Below are positions 52,328 to 62,214 of a DNA stretch of 64,000 nt, piece by piece. Position 1 is the first letter of the stretch, and each line of letters begins with the position of its first letter. The stretch covers positions 1 through 64,000 of the forward strand of contig DAOTWA010000007.1 of NCBI GenBank assembly GCA_034435955.1, written 5' to 3'. The stretch comes from DAOTWA01 sp034435955 (GTDB lineage Bacteria; Chloroflexota; Anaerolineae; Anaerolineales; Anaerolineaceae). A model generated the notes under the pieces. The model did no database searches. It was not told where the DNA came from and saw only the letters and a program-made list of their open reading frames with translations. Both the position numbers and the translations under genes were made by a program.

Positions 52328-52653
52328 TTTTTATTTTTCGCATGGAACGATCCAATGCCAAGAATCGAAAACCTTCATGCACCAGGGTTTGTGAAATGCC
52401 CCCTCCGCCAAGATCATATGCACGCGAAAGCGCTGATTCAAATTCTCAAGGAGAACGGATACGCTGTATGCCCGACATAAAGCTGACCGAAGAGGAACTT
52501 TTTACCGGATTGTTGCCGTATTATTTTGAACGTTGATAGAGAAATAGTTGATTATAAAAGTATATACCAAAATTTGGGATTGTGCAAGGTTTTTTTCTGT
52601 AAATTCGATCAAGTGCTTCCTCTGAAAGAAAAAAGAACGAGCTACTTCGAACC

Positions 52654-52830
52654 TTAAAAAGTCATATATGTTCTGCCGGTCAGCCATTCATCACTAATTT
52701 CGTTGAGCACGGCGGAAACCAGGCGCAGGCAGGAAGCCTGGTTGGGGAAGATACTCACCACGCGAGCCCTGCGGCGGATTTCCCGATGTAGGCGTTCCAC
52801 ACCATTGGTGGTCCGGATCACGGCGATCAA
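52654..52830 (-). pseudogene. IS256-type transposase remnant (C-terminal end)
   Basis: On the minus strand a frame reads IAVIRTTNGVERLHREIRRR, then ARVVSIFPNQASCLRLVSAV and LNEISDEWLTGRTY before a stop at 52654. The pattern TTNxxERLxREIRRRxRVVxIFPNxxSxLRLVxAxLxEIxEEW is the diagnostic end of IS256/Mutator-family transposases. The rest of the gene is missing; upstream lies the icd leader. The stretch 52328-52653 shows no clear gene. It may hold a further piece of transposon, as a 23-codon frame starting MPDIKLTEEELF is visible at 52467, but this is unsupported. Confidence 0.8.
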
Positions 52831-52935
52831 TCAAGATTAGAGGGAACATTGGATTGAACTATTCCTATTTGGATGATTTTGATTAAAATTAGGAGGTCGA
52901 ACCGTGATTTTTATTTTCGGAAGGTGGAATTTCCC

Positions 52936-54237
52936 ATGTCCAACGTACAAGTGGTCGTGCCTGAAGGTGAGAAGATAGCCATCCATAATGGGAAGCTGGA
53001 GGTGCCCGATCGGCCGATCCTGCCTTTCATCGAGGGGGATGGCATCGGGCCGGATATCTGGGCTGCGGCCCACAAGGTATTCGACGCGGCGGTGCAGAAA
53101 GCTTATGGCGGGCGGCGCTCGATCGCCTGGATGGAGGTCTATGCCGGGGAGAAAGCGTTCAAGAAGTTCAACACCTGGCTGCCTGATGAAACGATTCAGG
53201 CGTTTCGTGAGTTTATTGTGGGCATCAAGGGACCCCTGACCACTCCGGTTGGCGGCGGGATACGGTCGCTGAACGTAGCCTTGCGGAAAGACCTGGATCT
53301 GTATGCCTGCCAGCGTCCGGTGCGCTGGTTCAAAGGGGTTCCGTCTCCGGTCAAAAGTCCCGAGCTGGTCAATATCGTGATCTTCCGCGAAAACACCGAA
53401 GACATTTACACCGGCATTGAGTTCGAAATGGGAACACCGGAGAACGAACGCTTCCGGCGGCTTCTTAAAGAAAACTTCCCTGAAGAATATGAGAAGATCC
53501 GCTTTCCGGATACAGCGGGTTTCGGCATCAAGCCCATATCTAAAGAAGGCACCGCCCGGTTGGTGCGCGCCGCGATCCGTTGGGCGCTGGAGAATCACCG
53601 CCGCTCGGTCACTCTGGTGCACAAGGGGAACATCATGAAGTACACCGAAGGCGCCTTCCGCAAGTGGGGCTACGAGGTGGCGGAGCAGGAGTTCGGGGAT
53701 CGGATTTACACCAACCTGCAGTGGGAACGCACCAATGCAGAAAAAGGCGAGCAAGCTGCCAACGCCGAGCAAGAGGCGGCGATCAAAGCGGGTAAGCTGC
53801 TGGTCAAGGATGTGATCGCCGACATCGTCTATCAGCTCACCCTCACCCAGCCACACCAGTTCGATGTGATTGCCACAATGAATTTGAATGGAGACTACCT
53901 GTCGGACGCCATTGCGGCGCAGGTGGGCGGGGTGGGAATCGCTCCTGGAGGGAATATCAACTTCGAGACGGGCGTGGCCGTTTTTGAAGCCACCCACGGC
54001 ACGGCGCCCAAATATGCGGGCAAAAATGTGGCGAATCCAAGCTCGGTGATCCTTTCGGGTGAAATGATGTTTTGTTATTTGGGCTGGTCTGAGGCTGCTG
54101 ATTTGATCGTCAAGGGCATCGAAGGGGCGGTTGCCGCCAAAACGGTCACTTATGATCTACAAAGGTTGATGGATGGCGCCACATTGTTGAGCACTTCTGA
54201 ATTCGGTGACGCGATCATCCAGCACATGGACGATTAG
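52936..54237 (+). CDS. icd: NADP-dependent isocitrate dehydrogenase
   Basis: A 433-residue enzyme converting isocitrate to 2-oxoglutarate. The start is the ATG at 52936 ([13 protein letters not shown]), with GGAAGGTGG upstream; a longer open frame before it is leader. Motifs: [32 protein letters not shown] with the regulatory serine, [27 protein letters not shown] and [20 protein letters not shown]. The K-Y after AP and TYDLQR near the end are the NADP-binding residues of the E. coli-type enzyme. It begins 21 bases before acn, as an operon. Confidence 0.94.
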   Translation: MSNVQVVVPEGEKIAIHNGKLEVPDRPILPFIEGDGIGPDIWAAAHKVFDAAVQKAYGGRRSIAWMEVYAGEKAFKKFNTWLPDETIQAFREFIVGIKGPLTTPVGGGIRSLNVALRKDLDLYACQRPVRWFKGVPSPVKSPELVNIVIFRENTEDIYTGIEFEMGTPENERFRRLLKENFPEEYEKIRFPDTAGFGIKPISKEGTARLVRAAIRWALENHRRSVTLVHKGNIMKYTEGAFRKWGYEVAEQEFGDRIYTNLQWERTNAEKGEQAANAEQEAAIKAGKLLVKDVIADIVYQLTLTQPHQFDVIATMNLNGDYLSDAIAAQVGGVGIAPGGNINFETGVAVFEATHGTAPKYAGKNVANPSSVILSGEMMFCYLGWSEAADLIVKGIEGAVAAKTVTYDLQRLMDGATLLSTSEFGDAIIQHMDD

Positions 54238-54258
54238 GCTCGGGGAGAGGGAGAAAAA

Positions 54259-56970
54259 ATGCCGGCTAACGATATCGATGTCCGCGCAGAGATGGCAGTT
54301 GGCGCGGAGAAATACACGATCTATTCTCTTTCTGAGCTGGAACGGCGTGGTCTTGGCCGTTTAGGGCGGCTGCCGATATCCATCCGCGTGTTGCTCGAAT
54401 CGGCAGCCCGCAATCTCGGCAGGCGCGGCGTTTCCGTGGAAGATGTGATTCACCTGGCGGCATGGGAGCCAGCTCAGGAGGAGCGGCCTTCATTCCCGTT
54501 CTTCCCCGGGCGGGTGTTGATGCAGGATTTTACCGGCGTGCCGGTGGTGGTGGACCTGGCCGCCATGCGGGCCGCCATGCAGCGTCTGGGCGGCGATCCG
54601 GAAAAGGTGAATCCGCGCATACCGGTGGATCTGGTCATCGACCACTCTGTGCAGGTGGATTATTACGGCAGCGCGGAAGCCTTTAAGAAGAACGCTGCGC
54701 TTGAGTTCGAGCGCAACCGGGAGCGGTATGAATTTCTCCATTGGGCGCAGAAGGCATTCGATCATATACGAGTGGTGCCGCCATCTACGGGAATCGTGCA
54801 TCAAGTCAATATCGAATATCTAACCAAGGTGGTGCTGACCCGGCGGATCAACGGTCAAACCTTGGCCTTCCCGGACACGCTGGTGGGCACTGATTCGCAT
54901 ACCACCATGGTCAATGGGCTGGGGGTGGTCGGTTGGGGAGTGGGCGGCATTGAGGCCATTGCCTCGATGCTTGAGCAGCCCGTGGAGATGCCCATTCCCG
55001 ACGTTGTCGGCTTCAAGTTGCGGGGACGCCTGCGCGAGGGTGTCACTCCCACAGACCTGACGCTTACCATCACCCAAATGCTTCGCGCTAAGGGAGTGGT
55101 GGGCAAGTTCGTCGAATTCTTCGGCCCCGGCCTGGACGGCGTGGCGGTCACCGACCGGGCGATGATTGCCAACATGTCGCCCGAAAACGGCGCCACGATC
55201 ACGTTTTTCCCGGTCGACGAACAGACGCTGGATTACCTGCGCCTGACCGGCCGCCCGGCGGAGCTGATCGCTCTGGTGGAGCGGTACTGCAAGGAGCAAG
55301 GTCTGTTTCGCACCGAAGAAACGCCCGATCCCGAGTACAGCGACGTGCTTGAGCTGGATCTGGGGACAGTGGAGCCAAGCCTGGCCGGCCCCAAGCGGCC
55401 TCAAGATCGGGTCGGCCTGCCACTGGTGAAGGCAAATTTCCGCCAGGCGCTGACGGCTCCGCGCGAAAAAGGCGGCTACGCCGTGCGCCCAGAGGATGCC
55501 GGACTTCAGGTTGACCTCCGCATGGACGGCCACATTGTCCGGATCAAGCACGGCTCGGTGGTCATCGCCGCGATCACCTCGTGCACCAATACATCCAACC
55601 CATTCGTGATGATTGGGGCCGGATTGCTGGCGAAGAAAGCGGTCGAGAAGGGCCTTTCGGTGCCGCCATTCGTGAAGACCAGTCTGGCACCTGGCTCGCG
55701 GGTAGTCACAGCTTACCTGGAGAAGGCTGGATTGATGGAGCCGCTCGAGGCGCTGGGCTTTAGTCTGGTCGGTTATGGGTGCACCACCTGTATTGGCAAC
55801 TCGGGTCCGCTGGCACCTGAGATCGCCAAGGTCATCGCCGACGAGAACCTGGTGGTGGCGGCGGTGCTATCCGGAAACAGGAATTTTGAAGGCCGGGTCA
55901 ATCCGTCCACCCAGGCCAATTACCTGGCCTCGCCGCCGCTGGTGGTGGCCTACGCCCTGGCCGGCACGGTGGATGTGGATCTGGCCAGCGAACCCCTCGG
56001 CACCGGCAAGGACGGCGAACCAGTCTACCTGAGCGATATCTGGCCTTCCTCGGCGGAAATTATGGAAGCAATCACCCGTACGATCGACGCAGAGATGTTC
56101 CGCCAGAACTACCTGGATGTGCTGACCGGCAATCAGACGTGGAATGAGATCCAAAGCTCAGGCGGGAGCCTATACCACTGGGATCCTGGATCGACGTACA
56201 TCCAGGAACCCCCATATTTCGACGATTTGAAAGTCGAGCCGCCGCCTCCCCAGCCAATCCGGGGTGCGCGGGTGCTAGTTCTTTTGGGCGATTCGGTCAC
56301 CACCGACCATATCTCACCGGCCGGAGCGATCCCGGTCAATAGCCCGGCAGGCCGATACCTAATCTCGCTGGGCGTGGATGTGAAGGATTTCAATTCTTAT
56401 GGGTCACGGCGCGGCAATGATAGGGTGCTCACGCGGGGTACGTTCGGCAATATCAGGCTGAAGAACCGTCTGGCTCCGGGCGTGGAAGGCGGTTTCACTA
56501 TCCACCTGCCGGACGGGGAACCGATGAGCATCTACGATGCGGCCATGCGCTACAGGCAGGAAGGGGTGCCGCTGCTGGTCATCGCCGGCAAGGACTACGG
56601 CACCGGCTCCAGCCGCGACTGGGCTGCCAAGGGCACTCTGCTGCTGGGCGTGCGTGCGGTACTGGCCGAATCCTTCGAGCGCATTCACCGCTCCAACCTG
56701 GTCGGCATGGGGGTGGTACCGCTGCAATTCGAAGCGGGGCAAAATGCGGACAGCCTGGGTTTGACGGGCAGGGAGGTCTACGACCTGGAGGGGCTGGAAA
56801 CCCCGGCCATTCACGGGAAAGTGCGCGTGCGCGCAGTGCGCGAGGATGGCGGCGAGGTGCGCTTTAGCGCCATAGCACGGCTGGACACGCCGATCGAGCT
56901 GGTGTATTACCGCAACCGCGGCATCATGCAGACGGCGCTGTATGACTTGCTGCGCGATAAGGCGGCATGA
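54259..56970 (+). CDS. acnA: Aconitate hydratase A
   Basis: A 903-residue iron-sulfur enzyme interconverting citrate and isocitrate, of the AcnA/IRP1 group. Cluster cysteines are in [17 protein letters not shown] and [33 protein letters not shown] and [17 protein letters not shown] are family signatures. The swivel domain contains [19 protein letters not shown]. Full length and uninterrupted. A GGGAGAGGGAG ribosome site precedes the ATG. It forms a two-gene TCA operon with icd, while citrate synthase lies 8 kb away on the other strand. Confidence 0.96.
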   Translation: MPANDIDVRAEMAVGAEKYTIYSLSELERRGLGRLGRLPISIRVLLESAARNLGRRGVSVEDVIHLAAWEPAQEERPSFPFFPGRVLMQDFTGVPVVVDLAAMRAAMQRLGGDPEKVNPRIPVDLVIDHSVQVDYYGSAEAFKKNAALEFERNRERYEFLHWAQKAFDHIRVVPPSTGIVHQVNIEYLTKVVLTRRINGQTLAFPDTLVGTDSHTTMVNGLGVVGWGVGGIEAIASMLEQPVEMPIPDVVGFKLRGRLREGVTPTDLTLTITQMLRAKGVVGKFVEFFGPGLDGVAVTDRAMIANMSPENGATITFFPVDEQTLDYLRLTGRPAELIALVERYCKEQGLFRTEETPDPEYSDVLELDLGTVEPSLAGPKRPQDRVGLPLVKANFRQALTAPREKGGYAVRPEDAGLQVDLRMDGHIVRIKHGSVVIAAITSCTNTSNPFVMIGAGLLAKKAVEKGLSVPPFVKTSLAPGSRVVTAYLEKAGLMEPLEALGFSLVGYGCTTCIGNSGPLAPEIAKVIADENLVVAAVLSGNRNFEGRVNPSTQANYLASPPLVVAYALAGTVDVDLASEPLGTGKDGEPVYLSDIWPSSAEIMEAITRTIDAEMFRQNYLDVLTGNQTWNEIQSSGGSLYHWDPGSTYIQEPPYFDDLKVEPPPPQPIRGARVLVLLGDSVTTDHISPAGAIPVNSPAGRYLISLGVDVKDFNSYGSRRGNDRVLTRGTFGNIRLKNRLAPGVEGGFTIHLPDGEPMSIYDAAMRYRQEGVPLLVIAGKDYGTGSSRDWAAKGTLLLGVRAVLAESFERIHRSNLVGMGVVPLQFEAGQNADSLGLTGREVYDLEGLETPAIHGKVRVRAVREDGGEVRFSAIARLDTPIELVYYRNRGIMQTALYDLLRDKAA

Positions 56971-57137
56971 ATTCCGCGTTATGATAAATTAGTGGGGTTT
57001 AAATGGGTGATTAATGGTAACTGACCTAAGGGGAAGATGACATAGGCTGTATTTCTATCGCCCCTCATCCAACATAAATTTCGGGGACAGCAACATTTTA
57101 CTTTCTTACAAATTTCCGCCGGCAATGGTAAGGATGA

Positions 57138-57169
57138 TTCGGCAATCACCCTGTGGAGTGATTGTCGAA
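57138..57169. other. Imperfect inverted repeat downstream of acnA
   Basis: TTCGGCAATCAC (57138-57149) and GTGATTGTCGAA (57158-57169) pair except one position, with an 8-base loop. No T-run follows. It lies in a 453-base gap between acnA and the cupredoxin gene that has no credible ORF. It could end or stabilise the icd-acnA message. Confidence 0.45.
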
Positions 57170-57253
57170 CGCCCTCAGGACCATTAACATCAAAGTGTAA
57201 ACAGCGTGCGTTATCCGTTTGTCATTCCGTTCTTATTGGTAGACAAGGTAGAA

Positions 57254-57277
57254 GGGAGCTGCCGAAAGGCAGCTCCC
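57254..57277. other. Perfect hairpin with GAAA loop
   Basis: GGGAGCTGCC-GAAA-GGCAGCTCCC: a 10-bp perfect stem closed by a GNRA tetraloop, with no T-run. It is located 150 bases before the cupredoxin start. It might be a terminator for acnA, or a leader structure of the copper protein transcript. The rest of the gap shows nothing I can name. Confidence 0.5.
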
Positions 57278-57423
57278 AAAAGTTATAACGACGGGGCAGG
57301 GTTCTTAAAGAGATGACTATTCCGTTAGCGGAGGCGACCATAAACGGCTGAGGGCACAAGAGTCCGGGAATGATCAATGGGGCACCTTGAAAAACGGTTG
57401 TATTCATGTCAATTGGAGGGAAA

Positions 57424-57825
57424 ATGAAAAAACTGGTAGTCGTTTTCGGTATGGTATTGATGGCAGCAATCGTTATGGCGGCGTGCGGGGGTGGCTCCTC
57501 GCAGGGTAGTAACTCTATCGAAGTGAAAATGACCGATTTTCAATTCTCACCCAACCAGTGGAAAGTCTCCTCAGGTGGGGAGGTCAATCTCAAGATTTCC
57601 AATAACGGCACAGTGGAACATGAATTCGCTATCATGAAGGCCCCAGTGAGCATGCCTTTCAGCGATGATGATGAGCCCAACGTATTATGGGAGATCAGCC
57701 TGGCGGCGGGTGAGAGCAAGACAGCCACATTCACCGCGCCAATGAATGCAGGCGAATATGACATCGTTTGCGGCATTCCGGGACACATCGAATCCGGTAT
57801 GACTGGTAAATTGATCGTCGAATAG
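57424..57825 (+). CDS. Blue-copper (cupredoxin) lipoprotein
   Basis: A 133-residue exported electron carrier. The signal peptide ends in lipobox MAACG at about residue 20, so it is lipid-anchored. A plastocyanin-like beta domain follows, with copper ligands His in NGTVEHEFAIM and the C-H-M set in DIVCGIPGHIESGM near the end. The start is the ATG at 57424 (GGAGG eight bases before it); an ATG six codons earlier is less likely. It probably shuttles electrons to a terminal oxidase or copper enzyme not in this window. It ends in a clear terminator. Confidence 0.92.
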   Translation: MKKLVVVFGMVLMAAIVMAACGGGSSQGSNSIEVKMTDFQFSPNQWKVSSGGEVNLKISNNGTVEHEFAIMKAPVSMPFSDDDEPNVLWEISLAAGESKTATFTAPMNAGEYDIVCGIPGHIESGMTGKLIVE

Positions 57826-57875
57826 GGCCACAGGAAAGATCCACAAGAAAAATCCGGCATAAGGTATGCGTATAT

Positions 57876-57909
57876 AAGAGCCATCCCTGACGGGGATGGC
57901 TCTTTTCTT
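57876..57909 (+). terminator. Rho-independent terminator of the cupredoxin gene
   Basis: Stem AAGAGCCATCCC (57876-57887) / GGGATGGCTCTT (57893-57904) with a 5-base loop, followed by TTCTT. It separates the plus-strand copper protein from the converging membrane-protein gene. Confidence 0.88.
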
Positions 57910-57936
57910 AGGTATCGCCAGTGGATATTTGAGAGA

Positions 57937-58452
57937 TCACCAGTAGCGGGCGGTAGCCATGATTCCCAGGGCAATGATTAAGAGCACAAAATTGATTTTT
58001 CCGGCCATGGAGAGGACGTTTTGGACTCGCTCCAATTCGGTCAATTGCTCCGGTTTAGGCGGCCCACCGGCGGCCTGGATCTCCTTTCCCAAAGCGGCAA
58101 GGCGGTCCGCATTACGCTTCATCACCAGGATGCCAAAAATGAAGGTCAGGATCCCGATTACCGCACCGATGGTGAAGCCGATTCCGGGTCTCGAAGCTAT
58201 CCAGTTGGAAGTAAAGCCAGCCGTGTCCCGCCAGTAGAGCCAGGCGCCGGCCAGGATGGTCAAACCACTGGCGATGGTCATGGCGAGGCTGTATTTACCC
58301 CTCGCCATCAGATGCTGCATGAATTTAGCGCTCTCAGGAGCGGTAGCACGTACTGCTGGCTCAACATAGAGAAAGAAGAGGGCGCCACCACCTACCCAAA
58401 AGACTCCGGCAAAGATGTGCACAAGGCGCAGCAAGATCACTTCTAAGTCCAT
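57937..58452 (-). CDS. DUF2269/CopD-like membrane protein
   Basis: A 171-residue integral membrane protein with about four helices: LVHIFAGVFWVGGGALFFLY (a histidine followed by WVGG, resembling heme- or copper-linked membrane families), SLAMTIASGLTILAGAWLYW, IGFTIGAVIGILTFIFGILV and the closing INFVLLIIALGIMATARYW. The first-helix HIxxGVxWVGG pattern occurs in CopD/DUF2269-type proteins. The function is not known; the neighbouring cupredoxin could be a coincidence or a hint of a redox/copper role. Confidence 0.65.
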   Translation of the reverse strand: MDLEVILLRLVHIFAGVFWVGGGALFFLYVEPAVRATAPESAKFMQHLMARGKYSLAMTIASGLTILAGAWLYWRDTAGFTSNWIASRPGIGFTIGAVIGILTFIFGILVMKRNADRLAALGKEIQAAGGPPKPEQLTELERVQNVLSMAGKINFVLLIIALGIMATARYW

Positions 58453-58637
58453 CGCATCCTCCTTAATAAATTCGTAATGATTATTGGGGCAGCGCGATCA
58501 TTCACCCGCATCCACGCTGCACGCCGGTTTTGCCCTTAGCAGTTTTCCACGGGCTTAATCGTCTATAGATAGATAAACCACCTTTTTGGTTCCCACAAAT
58601 TGAAATACGTGCGCTATCCCCGGTTCGATCTGATCGC

Positions 58638-59528
58638 TCAGGAAAAGAAAATGCGGATGCCAGCCTGTACCGCCTGCAGGTTCCATTGATAAGCGAGGGA
58701 AATTTCGGTGTAGGGCGAGAAGCCGCAGCGTGAGCAATCCACCCGCGCGCGGCCCTGCAGATAACAGCCCTGATCAATCGAGCCGTCGGGGTTGGCGTTG
58801 TCTACTAGCCAGGGGACGCAGCGCCAGGTGTTGCGCTTGAGCGCCAGCAGGGAAGGGCGCGAATTCAAGATGGGGTAGCCCTTTTGTTTGAGGGTAATCA
58901 GCTCGTCGAGCAGTCGCGAGCGGCGCTCGAAGTCCAGGAAAAGATGATCCTCTGCACCGTAAGGGTAATAGAATTGAATGGTGACGCCCTTGACCAAATC
59001 CTTCAGCCAGCGCACCAGATCGGGCAACTCATCCGCGTTTTCGGCATTGGCAGTGAGATGGGCGTAAAGGCGTGGATGGGATGAGCGGCGCACGTTCTCA
59101 ACAATCTGATCAAAAACCGGCCGGCCACGCAGGCGGTTGTGCGTCTCTTTGAACCCGTCGAAGCTGACCCAGACCACATCGCTCTCCACATCCAACGGGA
59201 GTGTGCCGTTGGTTGTGAGGCCGACGCAGAAGAAGCGGCGGCGGGCATAACGCACCAGGTCGTGCAGCGTGTGCGCTCCGTCCCGCCAGAGCAGCGGCTC
59301 GCCGCCCTCGAAAATCACGATGCGATCTCCGCGCGCGTACAGCCGATCCAGAACCGCCACCAATTCGTCGAAGCCCGGCTGACGGTCTTCCAGACCGACG
59401 AATGGACACTGCCGGCAGCGCAGGTTGCAGCGATAGGTGACTTTGAACGAGGCCAGGAAGGGCCGCCGCTGCCGGGCGAGGATATACGTATAGAAGATGT
59501 ACCAGTCGCGTTTGAGAGGGTGGACCAC
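58638..59528 (-). CDS. Radical SAM protein
   Basis: A 296-residue radical SAM enzyme. The iron-sulfur motif is CNLRCRQCPF (CxxxCxxC) near residue 34. FEGGEPLLW is the GGE motif, and GLTTNGTLPLDV and VWVSFDGFKETHNRLRGRPV are later SAM-barrel elements. A C-terminal pair CSRCGFSP and further cysteines (CVPW, GCYLQG) suggest a second cluster or SPASM-like tail. The listed start is a GTG with no strong ribosome site, so the true start is uncertain. The substrate is unknown; no peptide precursor was seen beside it. Confidence 0.85.
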   Translation of the reverse strand: MVHPLKRDWYIFYTYILARQRRPFLASFKVTYRCNLRCRQCPFVGLEDRQPGFDELVAVLDRLYARGDRIVIFEGGEPLLWRDGAHTLHDLVRYARRRFFCVGLTTNGTLPLDVESDVVWVSFDGFKETHNRLRGRPVFDQIVENVRRSSHPRLYAHLTANAENADELPDLVRWLKDLVKGVTIQFYYPYGAEDHLFLDFERRSRLLDELITLKQKGYPILNSRPSLLALKRNTWRCVPWLVDNANPDGSIDQGCYLQGRARVDCSRCGFSPYTEISLAYQWNLQAVQAGIRIFFS

Positions 59529-59675
59529 AGAGATATTATGATGCTGTGGTCCTCCCTGCGCAACTGAGAGGGTTGCAGAGTCCCTCGCGACAGGCCTGTG
59601 TAGTCATCTGTCTGCATCCTAATCCCCCGAAAGATTCATCCACTTGGCCATCATACGAAAGACCGGCAGGAAAGC

Positions 59676-59849
59676 ATGCCAGACCTGGACAGAGAAGAAA
59701 TTGTGCGCCTAATCGAGGAATATGGCGGCGCAAGGTGGATCAATCATATCCGGCGTCTGCTCAAGCTCGATGAGACCATCGGCGAGGATCAGGAATATGA
59801 CCGGGAGATCGTGTGGATTGCAGCGCATTTGCGGTCATCATCGTTTTAG
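59676..59849 (+). pseudogene. N-terminal stub of an HD-domain protein
   Basis: A 57-codon frame starting MPDLDREEIVRLIEEYGGAR, then RWINHIRRLLKLDETIGED and EYDREIVWIAAHL, ending RSSSF. It has AGGA five bases before its ATG. The WxxxHxxRLLxL ... EYDxEIVWIAAHL pattern matches the first half of an HD-superfamily phosphohydrolase, but the protein stops exactly where the HD metal motif (LHD) should follow. It is therefore a truncated gene or a very short regulator. It converges on hppA 14 bases away. Confidence 0.6.
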
Positions 59850-59863
59850 GATCGATACCATTA

Positions 59864-61990
59864 TTAAATGAAAAGCGGGGCGAGCACCAGCGTGACCGTA
59901 CTGAGCAGCTTCACCAGCACATGCAGTGAAGGCCCGGCCGTGTCTTTCAGCGGGTCACCCACTGTGTCGCCGACCACAGCGGCAGCATGAGCCAGCGAAC
60001 CTTTACCATGCACGGTGCCATGCTCGTCGCGCAACTGGCCGTCTTCGATGAATTTCTTGGCATTGTCCCAGGCGCCACCGCCGTTGTTCATGAACGAAGC
60101 CAGCAGGATACCGCTGATGGTGCCGATCATCAGCACGGCAGCCACCGCCATAGCCGAATCGTACTGGGCGTTGAGGTGGAAGATCAAGCCAGTCAGCACC
60201 GGGCCAGCCACGGGCACCAAACCGGGGGCGATCATTCCACGCAGAGCGGCCCGGGTGGTGATGTCCACCACCTGGGCATAATCGGGCAGCGCTTCACGGC
60301 TGAGAATCTTGGGATTGGCGCGGAACTGCCGGCGCACCTCTTCGATGATCTGGGAGGCGGCGTTGCCCACTGCGCGGATGGCCAGGGAGGCGAATAGATA
60401 GACGAACATGGCGGCGAAAAGTGCGCCAACAAAGACCTCCACCCGGTCGAGGTTGACGTCGCCGAAGGGAACATGGCGCAGGAAAGCGACCCGGTCGATG
60501 TAGGCGTGAAAGAGGAGGAAGGCGGCCAAACCGGCGGAAACCATGGCGTAGCCTTTGGTCAGCGCCTTGGTGGTATTTCCCACGGCATCCAGGCGATCGG
60601 TGACGCGGCGAATGGCCATGCCAGCGCCGGCAAGCTCGTTGATGCCGTTGGCGTTATCGGTGATTGGGCCAAAGGTATCCATGGACAGGATGTAAGGGCA
60701 GGTCATCAGCATGCCCATGGTCGCCACAGCGGTGCCAAACACACCCCCGCCAGGAATGCCGGATTCCGCGCCGAGGAAGTAAGAGACGAGCAGGGCAACA
60801 CCGATGGTCACTGCAGTGGCCAGGGTCGTTTCGAAGCCCACCGCAGTGCCAACCACGATGTTGGTGGCAGACCCGGTCAAAGAGGCGTTGATGATGGATT
60901 GGACCGGGCGAAAACGGTCCTCGGTGTAGTATTGGGTCATGTATACAACGGCGACGCTGGCGGCGATGCCCACCATGCCGGCCCCAAAGAGGAACCAGGA
61001 ATGCAGCATGGTGGATACGGTGATGAGCAGGCCGATGACGCTGAGCAGAATGGCAACGTAATATCCCCGGTTGATTGCATTCATGGGGTTTTCGTCGTTT
61101 TCTGCTCGCACCGAGAGCAGGCCAATCATGCTGGCGATCAGGCCGAAGGCGCGCACGACGAGGGGAAAGAGGATCCAGGCGACGTCTTTGGTCGCGGCAT
61201 AGATGACGGTGGCGAGGATCATGGCGCCGATGCTCTCTGCGGCGGTTGATTCGAACAGGTCGGCGCCGCGGCCGGCGCAATCGCCGACGTTATCCCCCAC
61301 CAGATCGGCGATGACGGCTGCATTGCGCGGATCATCCTCAGGGATGCCAGCTTCCACTTTACCGACCAGGTCTGCGCCCATATCGGCGGCTTTGGTGTAG
61401 ATGCCGCCCCCCAGTTGGGCAAAAAGGGCGACAAAGCTGGCTCCAAAGCCAAATCCCACGATGAGCTGAGGGGCCAGGTCGGGGTGGGACATCCCTCCAT
61501 AGGCAAAATAAATGATCGTCACTCCGAGCAGACTCAATGCGACGACCAGAAAACCGGACACTGCGCCACCGCGCAGGGCGACCTGCAACGCGTCTGCCAG
61601 GCCGCGTTGTGAGGCGCTGGCGCAGCGCACGTTAGACTTAACCGCCATATACATGCCGATATAGCCGGCCAGACCGGAACAGACGGCCCCGGTCATAAAG
61701 GCGATGGCCGTCCGCCAGGCGATGCCGAAGGGGGTGATCCCGGGAATGCCTGTGGACCCGGAAAGGAGGCCCAGCAGACCACCGACCACGACAGCGACAA
61801 CAATGGAAATCATGGCGATGGTGCTGTACTGGCGGCGGAGGAAGGCGCGCGCGCCAGAGAAGATGATCTCGCCTACTTTGATCATCTCGGGTGTTCCCGT
61901 GGGCTGTTTCAAAACATATCGCACCATTAAAACCGCAAAGATGATCGCGCACACTCCAGATACCGGTACGACCCAAAAGATAAGGGGCAT
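59864..61990 (-). CDS. hppA: Membrane proton-pumping pyrophosphatase
   Basis: A 708-residue, about 16-helix ion pump that couples pyrophosphate hydrolysis to H+ export. Catalytic motifs: ADMGADLVGKVEAGIPEDDP, ADLVGDNVGDCAGRGADLFE and the late EHGTVHGKGSLAHAAAVVGD. AVGNTTKALTKGYAM carries a lysine at the position that separates K+-independent (Lys) from K+-dependent (Ala) enzymes, so this is predicted to be a K+-independent proton pump. Length is normal. It stands alone on the minus strand with a 650-base gap upstream. Confidence 0.95.
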   Translation of the reverse strand: MPLIFWVVPVSGVCAIIFAVLMVRYVLKQPTGTPEMIKVGEIIFSGARAFLRRQYSTIAMISIVVAVVVGGLLGLLSGSTGIPGITPFGIAWRTAIAFMTGAVCSGLAGYIGMYMAVKSNVRCASASQRGLADALQVALRGGAVSGFLVVALSLLGVTIIYFAYGGMSHPDLAPQLIVGFGFGASFVALFAQLGGGIYTKAADMGADLVGKVEAGIPEDDPRNAAVIADLVGDNVGDCAGRGADLFESTAAESIGAMILATVIYAATKDVAWILFPLVVRAFGLIASMIGLLSVRAENDENPMNAINRGYYVAILLSVIGLLITVSTMLHSWFLFGAGMVGIAASVAVVYMTQYYTEDRFRPVQSIINASLTGSATNIVVGTAVGFETTLATAVTIGVALLVSYFLGAESGIPGGGVFGTAVATMGMLMTCPYILSMDTFGPITDNANGINELAGAGMAIRRVTDRLDAVGNTTKALTKGYAMVSAGLAAFLLFHAYIDRVAFLRHVPFGDVNLDRVEVFVGALFAAMFVYLFASLAIRAVGNAASQIIEEVRRQFRANPKILSREALPDYAQVVDITTRAALRGMIAPGLVPVAGPVLTGLIFHLNAQYDSAMAVAAVLMIGTISGILLASFMNNGGGAWDNAKKFIEDGQLRDEHGTVHGKGSLAHAAAVVGDTVGDPLKDTAGPSLHVLVKLLSTVTLVLAPLFI

Positions 61991-62214
61991 CTAATCCTCC
62001 TGGTGAAGCGAGTCACTAAAATGGGTGCTGCTTGGTTTCATTTCAAATCCGCATATGGCTCTTGCGCGACGAACTCGATCGAACCCCTCACGATGCTCAA
62101 TCGATGACCCCGATGCCTTTCAGAGCATAGACATATTATATCTAAAATGTCTTAAAAATGGTTAAGGCTTCCAATGCGATCGAGCCCGCAGCGCGTACCC
62201 AAAATCGTCACTCA

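Noticed and set aside
52467..52538. 23-codon frame starting MPDIKLTEEELF, similar in style to an IS256 transposase start
   Set aside because: Too short, opposite in direction to the nearby IS256 C-terminal remnant, no supporting context.
57078..57101. GGGGACAGCAACATTTT stretch resembling ends seen near REP-type transposons
   Set aside because: Only one copy and no inverted partner or transposase nearby; too weak to annotate.
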